From Takakia lepidozioides (lineage: Eukaryota > Streptophyta > Takakiopsida > Takakiales > Takakiaceae), in NCBI GenBank assembly GCA_030704615.1, contig CM060731.1, positions 93,230,756 to 93,294,755 of the forward strand: a stretch of 64,000 bases of DNA, in the 5' to 3' direction. Under the pieces are notes generated by a model that was not told the DNA's origin, searched no databases, and was given only the letters and a program-made list of their open reading frames with translations. Positions 10,230 to 21,757 of this stretch are shown piece after piece (position 1 is the stretch's first letter; each line of letters begins with the position of its first letter). Position numbers and translations under genes: made by a program.

Positions 10230-10790
10230 TTAACATGGATTTGAAAGCTTGAAGTTGATTGGAATCGAGTTGAAGAAGCGACGCCATCTATATCTTTGGG
10301 GGAGAACAATCCTTTCTTCCTCTTTCCTTTGATATTGATGGCTCCTATGTTTAACCTAGTATGGTGGACAATCAATCATTAGGGCGACTATCTCTTGTTC
10401 CCTATGGCATACTGATGTGACAATGGAGCAATGATATGACAAGCTGATGGCTTTAAAGAGATCTGGTAACATGCTACAATGTAGGGCAGACCTGTTTTCA
10501 TGACCAGACAGTGTTCTTGAATGTACAAGCATTGGAAACTTAGCCTCTTTTAGAAGCTGGTTACTTTAGGACACTTGATACCATGCCAAACTGATATGGC
10601 TGGATCTTTTGTGGCCAAATCTGGTCCTTGGTTATATGCCCTTGAATGTTTACCTATTTTCCAAAATGGTAAGACATTGGTAGATGTGAAGAGAATGATT
10701 CAAGAATTGTATTCAAGTTGCTTTAGGATAAATGATACCAAAGTAACCTGCAGGCCTGATGGGATGAGCAATTCAGATTCTTTGTGTTTC

Positions 10791-12084
10791 CTATAGATGA
10801 TTGCATGGCATGTAAATCTGATTAATGTCTATGTAGCCTCTGATCCCAGAGCCCATTCTCAATGCATTGATCTGATGCCGAATGTTAGGTGAACTCAAAG
10901 TGGAGAAATGATCCATGACAATGCCCATAGAATCCCCTTCACTCAAAATATGGCTCTCCAAGAAGGACTTGCTTGCGACAAGAGCAATTGCAGATGTTGT
11001 TGCGGATGGGTTGCTCTCGTACTCTTGTTTAATCAACCTCGAAACTGTCTCAACACTCTCCCTGTAATCCCCCTTCTGGACAGGATGGTTATGAAAACCA
11101 AAATGCACACAAGCTCTTGTCATTGTTTTCAAACGATGGATGACATAGTACATTCTTGCTCCATACACTGTCGGGCAGGATGGGACAAGTCTGCAGAATT
11201 TGCAAACGAAAGTGTTTGCCGGTGGAGGAGCAGCCCCGGGCTTAAATGGATTTTCCACAAGACCCTCCCACTCGCTTTGATTATGAACCCCAGACTGAAG
11301 AAACTGCCTGCAATTCAAATTGTCACACCTAAGGTGTCCATTGCAAACTGTTCTCCTGAAAACAAGCTTGTCATGATTTTGAATATTTGATGTTTTTGTT
11401 CTGCACCATGGGTGCCCATCGTGTTTCTTGTCCATCCCGTGCATCAGGCTTGTTATACCTCCAACTCATGGAGGAGGAGGCAGCTCGAAGAGGATATCCC
11501 CATCAAAAGTCTCCGGCAGGAACTTCACTGGCACCTGCTTGAAAGATTCCCAATCAATTCCCCGCAACTCACTTTTGAAACCGGCCATTCCTCCCATTAC
11601 CCGTAGTTTTGGAATGACACTACTTTTCTTCATCCGCTCCCACAACTAGCATAGTATGCATTGGAGTTGGAATTTCACTTATGTCTTCATCGGACAAATC
11701 CGAAAGCTCAACGATTGGAGTGGAGGACGTTTGTTCTTTTTTCACTACCATCTCCATTTTGTCTTCAATGACCGAAGCAGCAGTCCCCGGCGTCACATAT
11801 GATCCAAGGGACTTTCGCCGATTCTCTCCAAGTACTCTGTATCTCCCAGGGCGCACTCTCCACTGGCTGACATGAGCTGTCTCATCACGGTTTTGAAACG
11901 AGTATTTCAACAACTTCCCGTCCAAATCGTACACCTCTTTCTCCAAGAAGATGGAACCATTCTGGAGCTCAAACCGGGTGGCCAAGACATGTTCCAGAAC
12001 AATTGCGAATCCATTGTCAAGGGCTTCTTTGGAGAAAGGCAGTGGTTTGTCGTCAGAAAAGAACTCTGCTTCAGAGGAAGCCAT
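10791..12084 (-). pseudogene. MULE-type transposase M1, N-terminal part
   Basis: The frame starts at 12,084 (MASSEAEFF...). Three shifted frames cover an acidic N-terminal region, a segment GIDWESFKQVPVKFLPETFDG, and a zinc-binding domain (KHDGHPWC...TVCNGHLRC...NC) resembling WRKY/GCM-type fingers of MULE transposases. The parallel segment in M3 is KHDGHPWC...VVCAGALRC. Similarity stops at about 10,860, before the DDE core and SWIM finger, so it is truncated at its 3' end. A frameshift near 11,620 and a frame break near 11,450 add decay. It is divergent from P1, with about 670 bp between the two starts. It is much diverged from M2/M3 and belongs to another lineage. Confidence 0.6.
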
Positions 12085-12750
12085 GTTACCTCCTCTCGCG
12101 GGGTGTTCTCTTTCCCGAGCTGCTCCTTTGCGAAGTCAGATGACTCAGGTTTGCACCACACTGGGCAAGCATGCGCACAGCAAATGCGGCAGAAGCACCC
12201 GTTCCATGAAGATTGTGCATATATTCTGTTATTCCATACAGTTACCTGTCAAGTTGCGAGGGTACGGTTCTTGACAATCCGCCATCAGATTAACGTGTCA
12301 GACCTGGAATCTGCATTGTCTTCTGAGCAAATTTGACAAATGATCAACCCAATTTCAAAGAGTCGCCCCAAAACAATAAAAACCCGCCGCCTTCCTTGAA
12401 GCCTGCCGGTGGATCTGATGCATGGATGATGGCAATATAACTGATATACATACATTGTCTATCCGCCCATGACTACATTCACATCGCCTGATCATCTTGA
12501 AGGTTTAACAATTATGCATCAAATGGCCCAAAACTCTCCACGCACGCATATTGCCTGAAATCCTAGGTAGGCCTCAACCTAAGTACTTTAAGAATCCTCA
12601 TCTATGACGATGTACGATGAAATTAATGAAGCCGTCCCAAAAAAGACACAAGTTTATTTTATGTTTGCACACGCCAACAACCCAAAACAGTCGCGCAAAA
12701 GGAACGGTTGTCCCAATTAGGTTACGAAGCAAAGGGCTCTGGAGAAGGGG
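12085..12750. promoter_or_regulatory. divergent intergenic region between M1 and P1
   Basis: About 670 bp separate the two outward-facing starts. A shared bidirectional promoter is possible, but I see no clear TATA box or palindrome array here. Apart from short frames on both strands there is no coding signal. Confidence 0.3.
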
Positions 12751-15334
12751 ATGACTCCACGTTATGAGAACAACGAAGATGCAGACGAGCCTGAAGTGCA
12801 CTACCTTGACAAGGTGAAAGAACTTATGTCATATCAGAAGGTAAATTCCCATGAGGTTATTAGGGACATGATCGTCTCCGGAGGACGTCTTGAAATCCCT
12901 CTCTGCCGGATGATCTCAATGCCTGTTGTTCGTCCTCCATTTTCACATGACATTACCAAGTTGGAAACAAGATTTCGTGCACGGATATAGAATGGGTGCA
13001 CAAGTTTTCTACGTCTCACTGAAGGATACAAATGGTAACAACACAAAAGTGAATCCAGAGATAACAGACAACTGGGATAACTGCTGGAAGGATGTCAATG
13101 ACGAGTTCGAGGACTCCCTGCTACTGGGAAATAACACCCAATAGTTCTACAACCACATGTTCTATGTCTGGGACGGAAACCATTGTCTGCTAGCTTGGAT
13201 GGGATACATTGAGAAACACCATTCAAAAGACAAGGACAAGCATGTTGTTGTGGAGGCAATGGTTCTGGATCCTGGGAACGACATCGCGAGACTTCTGACA
13301 GCTATGCATGACGTGAACAAGTAAGACATCCTAAAAACCCCATTGCCTGTCAAATTGCATGTTCAGCGCATTTCAAGGCCAAACGAAACAGAGATCTTAC
13401 CCATGCAATGTGTATTCCCCGTTTGTAGATCGACAAAGAAATCGCATGTTACTACGAGCTTGGTCCACACACTTTTCTGTATTCAAAGAATAGGTTTGTT
13501 GAAGCTTGATGAGTTCCGCTCAGTGCTACATCCTGATGTAATCAAGAAGTGCGAAACAGGGAGAGCTGCAAGGACCTGGTACTCATTGACCCGAGATGCA
13601 TTTCTGGAGTATATGTATGCGGTATGGCCCAACCCACATCTTCCTATCTTCTTCAAAACACAATTGTAATCCTTTGTGTTCTAATCCAGCCGTTGTTACA
13701 TGCAGCAAGAACTAGCAAAGGCCGCTGAGAGGGGGAAATCTGAGTACTACCGCACTATACCAGAAGAGTTGAGGACTGCAAAAGGAGTTGGGGCAGCCAT
13801 AAAGGAGTACGAGATAAGGAGGACGAAGCTGATGTCCGCCTTCATGAAGCAGTTGAGAATAGTGGATCCCGGACTTGGGGAGGAGTTCCTTCTCCAAATC
13901 AAAGCCCACTATGACAAGCATGTACATCCAGAGATGCAACAAGAGAAATTGCACAGGTTGGCTCTCTCCATGGTTGAACCCCCAGACAAAAGTTAGATGG
14001 CTTGAGATTTGGAAGGATCTGAATCAGTTCCCGAAAAGCACAATCCAGCCTGGCACAAAGGTCGAGGGAATAAGTGACACTATTTCTTAGAACTGGCTTC
14101 ACAAGGCCACATTTTGGAGTCAGGTATTTGTTGCTTGAAGTGCCTGTTGTATATCAATTATCCAATGACTTTGTCATGTGCAATTCTGATAGATGTTCCC
14201 TTTGCAGCTGGAGAAACGCGCCATTCTTGTCCTGGAGCAGAATTTGAAGGACTTGAATATTTCGATGGTCTCCCCACCACAGATGACCTTGGAGGCGTAC
14301 ATTAGAAAGTGGAAAGGGCTCACGTGGCGATATTGTTTCTTCCGCGAGTTCTCCAAGGATGGTAACATATTGAGGTTGAACGATTTCGACAGTCAGGTTT
14401 GAGGGGAGTGGGCCATGATGCGTGTTGTGTACAGCTGCACTATCTAAAGCCAATCCATCACTTTCTTTTAAATTTTGTAATGCCTCAATTGAGAAACCTT
14501 CATATTTTCTTTCTACTACACGACAATTTGGTGATGATCGGTACCGATCATCACTTTCAGTGCTGTGAGTTTCTCCCGTCAAACAACTGAATACTGCAGA
14601 ACATGTCCATGTTTCTATTCTTATTCCTCTGCAACACATAGGCAATTGGTTTCTGATCAGTAACTTGATGATGGTGCCGATCATTGAATTTTGTACTTGT
14701 GCAGTATGGATTATCATAAGGATTTGCACACCCATGTTGGATTCACTCTGATAGTAAAGTAATGATCGCCACCGATCATCACTTTCTGCTGCTTTTTGAT
14801 ATCTGGTTCTGGGGGATGGTATCTGTTTGAGTGTCCGCAGGTACACTAAATATGTGCTGATGGATGGAAAACACCTGAGTGGAATCCCAGATTACCTGGA
14901 CATGTGGTCGGACCCTGCCAATGATCCCACCATGTACACAGATGGTATCTTGAGGGACTGGAGTCTTGCCCACTTTAGGGACTGTGGATGGTACCTCGAC
15001 TGCCCTCTTGAGCACACGACGTTTCAAGAGCAGCAAATGAAGTATTTGAACAACCATACGGAGATGATGGCACCTTTGAACGACGAAGAGTACCAGAGGA
15101 ACATAGCTTCATTGGCCGCCAAGGAGCCAGACGCGCAGGGAACTCCCCAGAAAGGCAAGAAGGGGGGCCGCAAGGTGAAAGACAAGGATGCAAAGGCTTT
15201 GGAGGGAGTAGCCAAGTCACCTGCAAAGACAAAGGAGAAGGAGAAGTCGAAGGAGAAGGAGAAGGAGAAGGGGAAGGAGAAAGAGAAGGAAAAGGAGAAC
15301 GACAAGGAGAAAAACTTCACTGCTAGGAGGTACA
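12751..15334 (+). pseudogene. ParB-like/methyltransferase gene P1, 3' end lost to CACTA insertion
   Basis: The gene starts at 12,751 (MTPRYENNE...). The ParB/sulfiredoxin-like part runs from EIPLCRMISMPVV through VWDGNHCLLAW (13,170) to MHDVNK at about 13,322, where a GTAAGA donor follows. The motif Arg of other copies is Cys here. Later blocks aligning to P3/P4 are at 13,500-13,625 (RAARTWYS), 13,703-13,990 (QQELAKAAERG...EKLHRLALSM), 14,000-14,090, 14,208-14,395 (LEKRAILVLEQN...FFREF) and 14,842-15,334 (MYTDGILRDWSLAHFRDC plus a Lys/Glu-rich tail). Defects include a frameshift near 12,970 and a TAG near 13,142. The CACTA terminus interrupts the codons equivalent to RRYSAV in P4, so the methyltransferase-like end is absent. 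Confidence 0.6.
14531..14778. repeat. palindromic sites in a P1 intron
   Basis: A perfect 24-bp palindrome lies at 14,531-14,554 (half-site GTGATGATCGGT followed by its exact complement). Degenerate versions lie around 14,673 (GATGGTGCCGATCAT) and 14,768 (AATGATCGCCACCGATCATC). They occupy the same intron that carries the GGCGCC palindrome array in P3 and P4. The flanking arms differ, but the centre has the same GGNRCC pattern. Confidence 0.65.
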
Positions 15335-15348
15335 CACTATAGAAAAAG

Positions 15349-16035
15349 GTGGGCCTTTGCGACGCCCGGGCCACGCCGCAGCCACGCGGCAACGTCGGGA
15401 AAACGCCCATTTCGGGCACGGGGCAGGCGCCGTATTTGCGACGCCTGGCCGTCGCCCGACAGTCGCATGGGCGTTGCCAAAAAGACGTCGCAAATATGCG
15501 ACGTATGGGGGTCGCGAGCCCCCGCCCCAACTCCCGCGACTGCCGGACGTCGTTTTTCGGGCCGTCCACGCCAATGGCAGGGGCCTCCTGCGAGCGACGA
15601 CTCGCCGTCGCTGCCCTCCAACCGACGGCATTGGTGAGGGCGACGGCACGGCGTCGCATCCCTTTTTTTTTGTAACCTGCCCGGGAGTCCAATTCTAAAA
15701 CCCAAAAACACATGGCGTAAGCCGGGTGGTACGCCAAGCGACGCCCGTGCATCGCTGCAAGCGACTATTGGGCATGGCAAAAAAAAAAAACAGCAAGAAC
15801 TAGAGTCGGGCTCCGCGACGCCCGGGCGTGGGTTTCCGTGACGCTCCAGCGTCGCTTTCTTTATATTCAATAAAAACACGTGGCTCAGGCAGGGTGGTGG
15901 GACCCCCGGACCAAAAAAACACGTCGCAGAGGGGGGTCGGGCGTTGCTGCCTGCAAAAGGGATTTGCGACGCCCGGCTGTCGCGGCGACCCCCGCCAAAA
16001 AAAACCCGTCGCCAATGCTGACGCCCTGCAGTCAC
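15349..16035. repeat. CACTA subterminal GCGACG/CGTCGC repeats
   Basis: About twenty GCGACG, GACGCC and CGTCGC words occur in both orientations in a very GC-rich stretch, broken by A/T runs. Subterminal transposase-binding repeats of this kind are typical of CACTA elements. Long frames here on both strands are by-products of the composition. Confidence 0.65.
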
Positions 16036-16317
16036 GAGGCCAGCCTGGTGGGGGGGGGGTTGGGGGTTGATTTTGGGGGTGAATTGGGGGTGGTTTTTGT
16101 TTTTTGCCTGGTTTTGTTTTGGGGGATGGGAGACCTTACAGCTTCCATTTCTCTGATTTAGCAAGTACACAATTGAGCAAGCATGAATCAAGGGTGAGGA
16201 TGGTGCAACACATGAATAAGATGGAAGATGGAAAGATGGAAATATATTTATAAGAAATGAGCTAAAAAGCTCACAAGGGTTCAGTAGGCTGACCCTGGGA
16301 CCTACATGGACTAGGAC

Positions 16318-18540
16318 TAGTCATCCTCATCCTCAGTGGAGGACTCAGAGCTATCCGATGAGCCTGATGACTCCGCGCCCTTTGCCAGAGCACCTAAAGG
16401 AGGCGGCGTTCCCCTAAGTCCCACAGAGCTCTCATCCAATCCCTAGCCATGACCCCCGCCCTCATCCATACTAGTGCCTTGTAGTGCACTCATCCCCTCC
16501 GTGTTGGCCATGTTCTTCATGAGGGATTGCCAACCATGTTCTTTGGCGTAGTTGTACTCTCAAATGCGCGTTGCTACACATGTCACAAATTGAAGTCAGT
16601 TCTTCACGATGATGGAGCTAGAAAGAAGACAACACAAAATACATAGGGAAGTACGACTTACAAATCGCAAGATAAAACCCTTGGATCCGCCGGCGCCCCA
16701 CTTGTGTGTGGATTCATGCTTGTCAAGGCGGACTGTTGTTGCTTCGCGTGCCCGCTCAAATTTGGCCTTGTTTGCAGCATCATTCTCTCCCGCAATGAGT
16801 GCATCCCACGATACCTATGCCCCCCCCCCCCCCCCAACAATTAGTGAATTACACACATACGTTGCATCGAATCCACCTCATTAATGCATATGCGACAAAT
16901 GGAAGGTGAAATGATTCAGGATTTGCCAACCTGAGTAATTCCATAAGGTGATTTGGGTATGGCCCCCTTTTCCATTGCCCTCCAAATGATCTGTCTGGCA
17001 CGGTACCTCCTGTCCTTCAAGTTTCGCCCCACCATCTCCATCACGCTTGTGTCACTCCAATTGCCCGGAAACCGGTGTTCTAACTCACGGGCATACACCC
17101 GCTTTGCGCCAAAGTGCTGATCAGCCCACTCAATGTGCAAAGGGAACCACCTCATTGCGAGTTCGAAGGCTGGCTTCTTCATAGCCTCCCAGAACGCACC
17201 GCAGGGGTCACCATGGCGATTCACCTCCACTGGTGGCACCACGATCTTTGTCAACTTCATGTCCTCTATCGCCGAGGCCATGTTCTTCTTCCCACCCTCT
17301 CCCTTCTTTGTAGTCTATTTCCCCTGCTCCTTTGTTACCCCACTGCCCTCCCCCGCAAGCACACTCACCCCTTCCTCTCCATGGGACTTCTTCTTATTTT
17401 TCTTATTTTCCTTCCCCTTCTCCACGACCATCTCCTTCCCCTTCCCCGCTACTTCCTCTCTCTCCTTCTCCCTCTCCCTTCTCTCTCTCTCCTCGGCAGC
17501 CCCTTCATTGATGGTAAAAGGGATCTCGGGAGGTCGAGGCCTCTTCTTCTTACCTTTGGTGTTTGGGTCCTTCATGAACACCACGTGCTCTCCCTCATTG
17601 GCAACCCCACTGGACTGCACCAATGAGGCCAGCCATGTTGCTGCCTCCTGAAGACAAATAACCCCCCCAAATTCAAAAAAAGAAACAAACAACAAAGAAA
17701 ATCATGCATGCAAAGGAAAAGACAAAACATGGAACAAGGTGCGACAGTTGTACCTTTGCAAGCTTGTCCAACTCGCCCCCGGTGTCACCCAATGTGGTAG
17801 GAGTCCCCGTTGCCGGATGTGCCCGCGCTATCCCCTCCCGGAGCGCCATTGGAAGTAGATTCCAGATGTGGAGCATAGCCGGCGGCGGCGCCCCGTAGTC
17901 TAGGCCCTTCTTTGCTGACCGCTCAGGCTCAGGGGGCGGCGTCGCTGATCGGCTAGGCCACTCCAAACCGACCCATACCTCCCCCCCCCCCCCAAATGCA
18001 TAGCAAGGTAGAAGCCCTCACCCGGCCTGACTACTTCGAGGCGCTAAGCTATCTCGGCCACTTCATTGGCCTCCTCGTCTCCTCCTCCCTCATCGACAAC
18101 ATTGGGCTAGCAATGACCACTTTCAAAGGCCCTTGAACTTGACGTTGGGCCTTGGCAAGTGCAGCCTTCGCTGCGGAGGAATGGGTAGCTATGGGGGTGA
18201 CATCCAAAAGTTGCCCATACCGGGCCCCCGAACGGGTGATGTGCTTGCCAAGGTACATTTCACCCGTCTTGGTGGCCGGGGGTGTGCCCAACTGAGCATT
18301 CGGCTCAGCAACAACCTCCCGAATAGGAGAGCTGGCTGAGCCGGCCCCTGGTGCATCCAAGATGGGGACAAGAGGGGGGGTACTGGCCTCGGGGGCAGAC
18401 GAGCCCTCCAACTGCGGCTGTCGACGGGGCTGGTAAACCGTGAGACACCCTGGCGCGCCACACGTGCCGGTAGAGCAAACGGATTGTCCGCCCTTTTCTT
18501 TGGGGCAGGGGACTTCTTCGCTTTCCCCATAAGCTGGCAC
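16318..18540 (-). pseudogene. CACTA-associated gene of unknown function
   Basis: Exon-like pieces run from 18,540 (MPAYGESEEV...) through a HITRSGARYGQLLDVTP segment, then about 17,966-17,755 (ELDKLAK followed by a GT donor) and 17,652-16,930 after a TTCAG acceptor. That piece is a Lys/Glu-rich stretch, then a compact domain ELEHRFPGNWSDTSVMEMVG...RYRARQIIWRAM. The C-terminus near 16,318 is acidic (SSGSSDSSESSTEDEDD then stop). An in-frame TAG lies at 17,317-17,315. I do not recognise the domain; a TNPA-like accessory protein of CACTA elements is possible from position alone. Confidence 0.4.
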
Positions 18541-18687
18541 CTGTCATGCAAACCCACAAGTTGGCCTCATTAGGAAACAACCTCTACATTCCAGATCAAA
18601 AACAAAAAAAACCAAGCATGTCGGGTGCTGAGAGCAGCAAGTGCTGGGGGTCTCGAGAGGGGGCAACAAAGAGAAAAGAAAAAGGTT

Positions 18688-18760
18688 GGGGGGGGGGGGG
18701 GATGACTGAGCAGCAGCAGCAGCTGCTGAGCACCACGGGCTCAGTCACTCCCCCCCACTT
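18688..18760. repeat. G/C-run palindrome, degenerate second copy
   Basis: A G run plus GATGACTGAGCAGCAGC...GCTGCTGAGC...GGGCTCAGTCACT plus a C run. It corresponds to the palindrome at 9.19-9.24 kb, with a CAG expansion and a small insertion at the centre, and again lies just 5' of a family R copy. Confidence 0.65.
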
Positions 18761-18779
18761 TTTTTCTTTTTGTTTCCTG

Positions 18780-20268
18780 ATCTCTCCCTCTCACTCCCTC
18801 ACTCCCTCACCCTCTATAACTCTTTGGATTTCATCTGGCCTTAACCTTTTTAATGCTGGTTATTTGGTTGTTCATCCCAATTCCCTTTTCATCCAAAGCT
18901 GGATGAATGTTTTGAAGGATGATGACCCTTACTGTGCAGAAATCTTGGTTTATCATTTGTTTTCTCCTTTTTTTATCCAAACTGGATGAATTCCATGAAT
19001 GATGGTGACCTATTTTAATCAAGGAGATAGTAATTTTACCATCATAAATGATGGCAGTTATTAAACTTGAGCCTATACCCTAACCCTAAAAGTTACATTT
19101 TTAATGGATGTCATCCATTGACAAGTGCATCTCCTGCTAGAATGCGACTTTTCATCCCCCCCCTGGATGATAAATCGGGGATTTGTGGCCTAAGCGGGTC
19201 AACACCTTTCACAACACAGAACTCGTGCTTCAGGGATCCTTGATGATGCGCCGTGTAAATCTGCTCCCCAGCTGCTGCATGGTACCCGTGACGGCTGGCT
19301 CTTGGGATGCGCATTGGCGGTTATGCAGATTCTTCTCTGGCAGGTGACAAAGCGATGATTGCTTTGCTCAGACCCTCATGGTTCTTTTTAATCGCAGCGG
19401 TGCTTTTACTCCTTGTTGGGAAGTACTCTACCCCTATTTATATACAAATTACATATGGCTCTTTCACTTTGTATGAGCTCTTATCTATCTGTGAACCCTT
19501 CTACTTCGATTGCGTTCTGTTGGAGACGATCTGTTGGACGCCATGGCGCAGGGCATACCGCAAACACTCAAGGTCTTTTGACGTTACCCTTGCTTGAATT
19601 GTGATCTGTACATGACTCAAATAAGCCATGTCATTGCATGTAATGCTTGCTTATATGTTTGCAATGCTATGATACCTTCAGGCTGGTTGTTGTTTTAGGA
19701 AGGTGACTTATTCAAAAATTGGATTCTAAAACAGTAACCTTTATGGTCCAGCAAGTAGCCTAGCATGGCAGTTTTAAATACTTTTTCATGGCCTAAACCT
19801 GGTCATAATACACCTTGCTAGGTGTAGAGATATTCTTACTTAGATAAAACTAAGCAAGAAAGACACTTGCTGCTTGAAGGGCTTGGTTCTGGTGATTATC
19901 TCCAGACCTGCAATCTGGTTTCTGAAATGAAGGTACAATCTGCAAGTATAGGGGTGAATTTTTTATCAAACCATGGTACTTTCATGATATGATTGACCTG
20001 AAATTTTGAGTTATTTATTTTTTACCCTGGCAGAGCTGTTTATGAGGCCCTGGAATACCAATCCAGGCCTGCATATGCCTGAAAAAACTCAACCCCGTTT
20101 CTACTTTATGAATCTTGCATGTGTCTTGGCACTGATAGATCAGTTTCAAGCCAACACAGGATGTCTTTTTAGGAAGATGAATGGCTCAAGAACTGGATTA
20201 TGTAAGGCTTGACCCATGTCAACAAAAAATGAGGAATCATTATGTCAACAGGCAAATGCTTAAGACAT
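18780..20268 (+). repeat. dispersed repeat family R, copy C
   Basis: Box cluster at 18,828-19,170 with GGATGTCATCC, TATA-like ATTTATATAC near 19,437 and a micro-exon at 19,543-19,572. The hairpin of the other copies is not evident downstream. The copy ends abruptly at about 20,268, where the inverted-repeat arm carrying P2 begins. Confidence 0.5.
19543..19572 (+). CDS. conserved micro-exon 1, copy C (MAQGIPQTLK)
   Basis: Ten codons are followed by a GT donor (AAG|GTCTTT). It aligns to copies A, B and D with one codon fewer than A and B. No downstream exon was identified. Confidence 0.4.
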
Positions 20269-20875
20269 GCTCCCTCTTGTCGTCCTCAACATGGTCATCC
20301 TCCGGCGGAAGCACCTGGAACACTCTCTCCGTCTCTACTTCCCTCTCCCCGGCTTCACCTCGAACTTGCACAATCCGTGCTCTTTGTGGTGTTCTTTCAC
20401 CTCCTCTAGTCTCCACCGTATGGGTAATTGCGGGGGCTGCTCCTGCCCGCGATGGTGTAACCGGTGTGTTACTGCCTCTTTGTGGTGTCTTGGAGGGATC
20501 CACCGTCTCTGTGCGTCCCTCGCTTACATGGGCATCTGTCATTTTGACACCCTTGGCCTCTTCAGTGGCCTTTTCTCTTGCCTCCTGGCTAGCCTTCTGC
20601 CTCATCTTTTCTTTTGCCCTCTCACGGGCCTTCTGTTTCTTACTAGGGGTAGCAACAGGGGAGGCCTCCAGGACGACCACCTTTGATTGAGGCGAACTGA
20701 CACCCTTGCGCGCCCTGCTCACTCCCCTCTCTGCAGCCCGTGACGGCTCTCTCGCCGGGGATTGCATGTGCTTGGCTTTCTTCTTCTTCTTTGTGTGGGC
20801 GGGCCCTATTGCATGTGCATCAACATCCTCCATTGCCAGATCTGCTGTCCTCATCCCACGCCCTTCACCTGCCAC
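20269..20875 (-). pseudogene. P2: N-terminal fragment of the ParB-like/methyltransferase gene
   Basis: About 200 codons begin at 20,875 (MAGEGRGMRTADLAMEDVDA), nearly identical to the starts of P3 and P4. They cover only the basic, Lys/Arg/Ala-rich leader (KKKKKAK, then repeated RAKE/REKA) ahead of the ParB-like domain. Similarity ends at 20,269, the outer edge of the inverted-repeat arm. P2 lies downstream of M2 in the same direction, as P4 does after M3. Confidence 0.7.
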
Positions 20876-21159
20876 GCCGCCTGCACCAACCTCCCCAATG
20901 CCTATTTTGTCGGAGGTTAGCTATTTCATGAGCATGAGCGGCATGAGCGGAGTAGTAAGACAATCGGTTTTCATGAGGAGAAGTACAAATTCTGCAAACA
21001 AAAAACATTAAAAAAACATTAAATATTATTTTAATGGGATGTGTCCCCAAAAAAAAAAAAAAAAACCAATATAATATTCATTGTTTGAAGTAGAAATTGT
21101 AGTTTTGAGAGCCGTGCTCATGATATTTCGTTTTCTGCTCATGCGAATTCCGAGCAACA

Positions 21160-21500
21160 TCTGCAAAAATGGCACCGAATTTCGCGGTAATATGTTCCCG
21201 CAAGCAGAAAAATCGGCGACGTATTGCGCGGTAATAGGTGACTCCGGCGAAAAATGGTGCCGAATTTCGCGGTTATAGTCCCAACTTCATTGAAGTGTAA
21301 GCCCAAAATTTGGAAATGTGGCGTCGAATTTCGGTACATGGTGCCGGGCATTGCACAAATGTTGGGCAGTTCTGGGCCATGTAACTGGAAATTCGGCACC
21401 ATTTTTCCATACATCGTCTCCAGACAATGTTGGGACTTAGCCAGTTTTCGGCCCAAAAAGGGAAATTCGGCGCCATTTTTCCAGAAATGCCCCCTCAACT
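21160..21500. repeat. GGCGCC-type palindrome cluster downstream of M2
   Basis: Five degenerate sites (GGCACC, GGTGCC, GGCGTC, GGCACC, GGCGCC flanked by GAATTTCG or GGAAATTC) have centres at about 21,171, 21,256, 21,320, 21,395 and 21,469. The spacings are 85, 64, 75 and 74 bp. The right arm has the counterpart at 38,380-38,705. Confidence 0.65.
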
Positions 21501-21757
21501 GCAACTGTTGGAACTCAGTTTTCTGAAAGATTTGCAAATTTTTCTTGCCGCCATCTTTGTATTGATTCTGTTTCGACATTGAATTGCCACTGGACGTCAA
21601 CGGATATCCAACAGTCCCTAGTGTTTAAAAGACATCACTTTAATATTGTCTGTCTCATTCCAGGAGTTTTGGGGTGCAATTCATTACACTGCAAAACAAA
21701 GTCTAATGCATAAAAATGCAATTGCAAATATCCATATGGTGGATTCCCTTTTCCCCA

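Larger units (their letters stand above)
9290..10790 (+). repeat. dispersed repeat family R, copy B (3' part missing)
   Basis: Box cluster at 9,458-9,605 including GGATGTCATCC, micro-exon at 10,035-10,067 and hairpin at 10,140-10,229. The 192-bp repeats and the conserved 3' block are absent. The copy stops where the M1 transposase fragment begins, suggesting truncation by that element. Confidence 0.5.
15335..18640 (-). mobile_element. CACTA (EnSpm-like) element, one end visible
   Basis: The terminus CACTATAGAAAAAGG starts at 15,335, in P1 coding sequence, preceded by ACA as a possible 3-bp target duplication. Inside lies 700 bp of subterminal GCGACG-type repeats in both orientations, as in CACTA elements, then a minus-strand gene reading toward the terminus. 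I find no matching CTATAGTG end to the right. The element appears truncated near 18.6 kb, where unrelated repeat DNA begins. Confidence 0.6.

Noticed and set aside
15024-16191. Long minus-strand frames over 15.0-16.2 kb
   Set aside because: They are the antisense of the Lys/Glu-rich P1 exon and of GC-rich CACTA subterminal repeats.
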